From positions 2,242,186-2,306,185 of the forward strand of contig NC_035161.2 in assembly GCF_001659605.2 (NCBI RefSeq): a DNA stretch of 64,000 bases, in the 5' to 3' direction. This DNA is from Manihot esculenta. Taxonomy: Eukaryota; Streptophyta; Magnoliopsida; Malpighiales; Euphorbiaceae. The notes beneath the pieces were generated by a model, which worked only from the letters and a program-made list of their open reading frames with translations, ran no database searches and was not told the DNA's origin. The translations under genes were made by a program, and so were the position numbers. Below are positions 63,718 through 64,000 of this stretch, in pieces; position 1 is the first letter of the stretch, and each line of letters starts with the position of its first letter.

Positions 63718-63729
63718 TGATATCAGAGC
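63718..63729 (+). other. Retrotransposon primer binding site (initiator tRNA-Met)
   Basis: TGATATCAGAGC differs at one position from TGGTATCAGAGC, the usual plant LTR element site complementary to the 3' end of initiator tRNA-Met. It begins four bases after the LTR end, as expected for minus-strand priming. Confidence 0.75.
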
Positions 63730-63740
63730 AAAGTTCGACC

Positions 63741-63971
63741 ATGGCAGATAACCAAGAGGCGCGACTTGCTGCGATTGAGGCATCTTTGGCAGAATTGAGG
63801 GAGATGATCGGACAATTGACCCTACAGCAGGGAATCCACCAACCCGCCGCCGCCGCACACCCCCAGCCAGTCGCCAATCCTGAGGTCACCTATGTGGTGA
63901 AGAAAATCTTATGTTCAACAAAACAGGAGGATGAGACGCAAAGGAGGAAGATTTTCCAAGCAAAGTATTGA
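63741..63971 (+). CDS. Gag N-terminal fragment of the LTR retrotransposon
   Basis: The ATG sits in the good context ACCATGG, 12 bp after the primer site. The 76-codon frame begins MADNQEARLAAIEASLAEL and continues with REMIGQLTLQQG, a short predicted coiled coil, then an Ala/Pro/His-rich stretch. This fits the start of plant gypsy gag proteins. It stops at 63969-63971, far short of a full gag, so the copy is probably defective or frameshifted there. The window ends 29 bases later. Confidence 0.6.
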   Translation: MADNQEARLAAIEASLAELREMIGQLTLQQGIHQPAAAAHPQPVANPEVTYVVKKILCSTKQEDETQRRKIFQAKY

Positions 63972-64000
63972 GTAGGAGAGGCAATTTGCAGGCTAATCAT

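Larger units (their letters stand above)
63128..64000 (+). mobile_element. 5' end of an LTR retrotransposon (LTR, primer site, start of gag), cut by window end
   Basis: The LTR runs from TGTAACATCC at 63128 to about 63714 (ending TTTATCA), about 587 bp. It contains an 80 bp inverted repeat, a TATA-like ATTATAAATAG near 63557-63567, and a primer binding site four bases beyond the LTR. A gag-like frame starts at 63741. No reverse transcriptase is in view, so the superfamily is not proven; the tRNA-Met primer site and gag style fit Ty3/gypsy. It sits in intron 4 of the damaged permease copy. Confidence 0.75.

Overview
This is plant nuclear DNA. It is very AT-rich, its genes are split by GT..AG introns, and it holds many LTR retrotransposon, LINE and MITE remnants. 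I read it as Euphorbiaceae, most likely Manihot (cassava) or a close relative. That rests on remembered LTR families (a TGTAATACCCGG LTR with TTCGGCCGCCGAA palindromes, and a fragment carrying GGTCCCGGCGACCTTAAG) and is inference, not proof. All recognised host genes lie on the + strand.

Layout. 0.9-1.8 kb: an XRCC3 (RAD51 paralog) sequence broken by about nine one-base frameshifts, followed by the 3' end of a LINE. 3.3-7.3 kb: a decayed Ty3/gypsy gag with a 56-57 bp tandem array, a truncated MITE and an LTR. 9.2-20.6 kb: a complete 12-exon VARICOSE/EDC4 gene (mRNA decapping scaffold, 1374 aa). 22.1-25.3 kb: a decayed gypsy-type gag and a minisatellite. 28.4-32.0 kb: a complete 7-exon COX15 gene (heme A synthase, 446 aa). 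36.0-40.5 kb: a complete 10-exon CAX2/CAX5-type vacuolar cation/H+ exchanger (433 aa). 43.2-44.0 kb: a MULE-type MITE. 45.1-46.8 kb: a Pack-MULE carrying part of an RGI/RCH1-type LRR receptor kinase gene. 49.8-57.5 kb: a complete 7-exon AAP7-like amino acid permease. 59.6-62.9 kb: the first four exons of a tandem paralog. Its exon 4 is split by a 460 bp MITE with a 10 bp target duplication, and its next intron is cut by the start of an LTR retrotransposon at 63.13 kb that runs off the window.

The host genes are unrelated housekeeping and transport functions that do not form a pathway. The unusual content is the mobile DNA: a gene-capturing MULE, a 460 bp MITE family with copies of different age, an LTR with an 80 bp inverted repeat, and the MITE-disrupted permease beside its intact neighbour. 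I found no tRNA, rRNA or CRISPR array and no sign of an undescribed multi-gene system. Exon borders come from reading frame continuity, GT/AG sites and family knowledge; no alignment was run.
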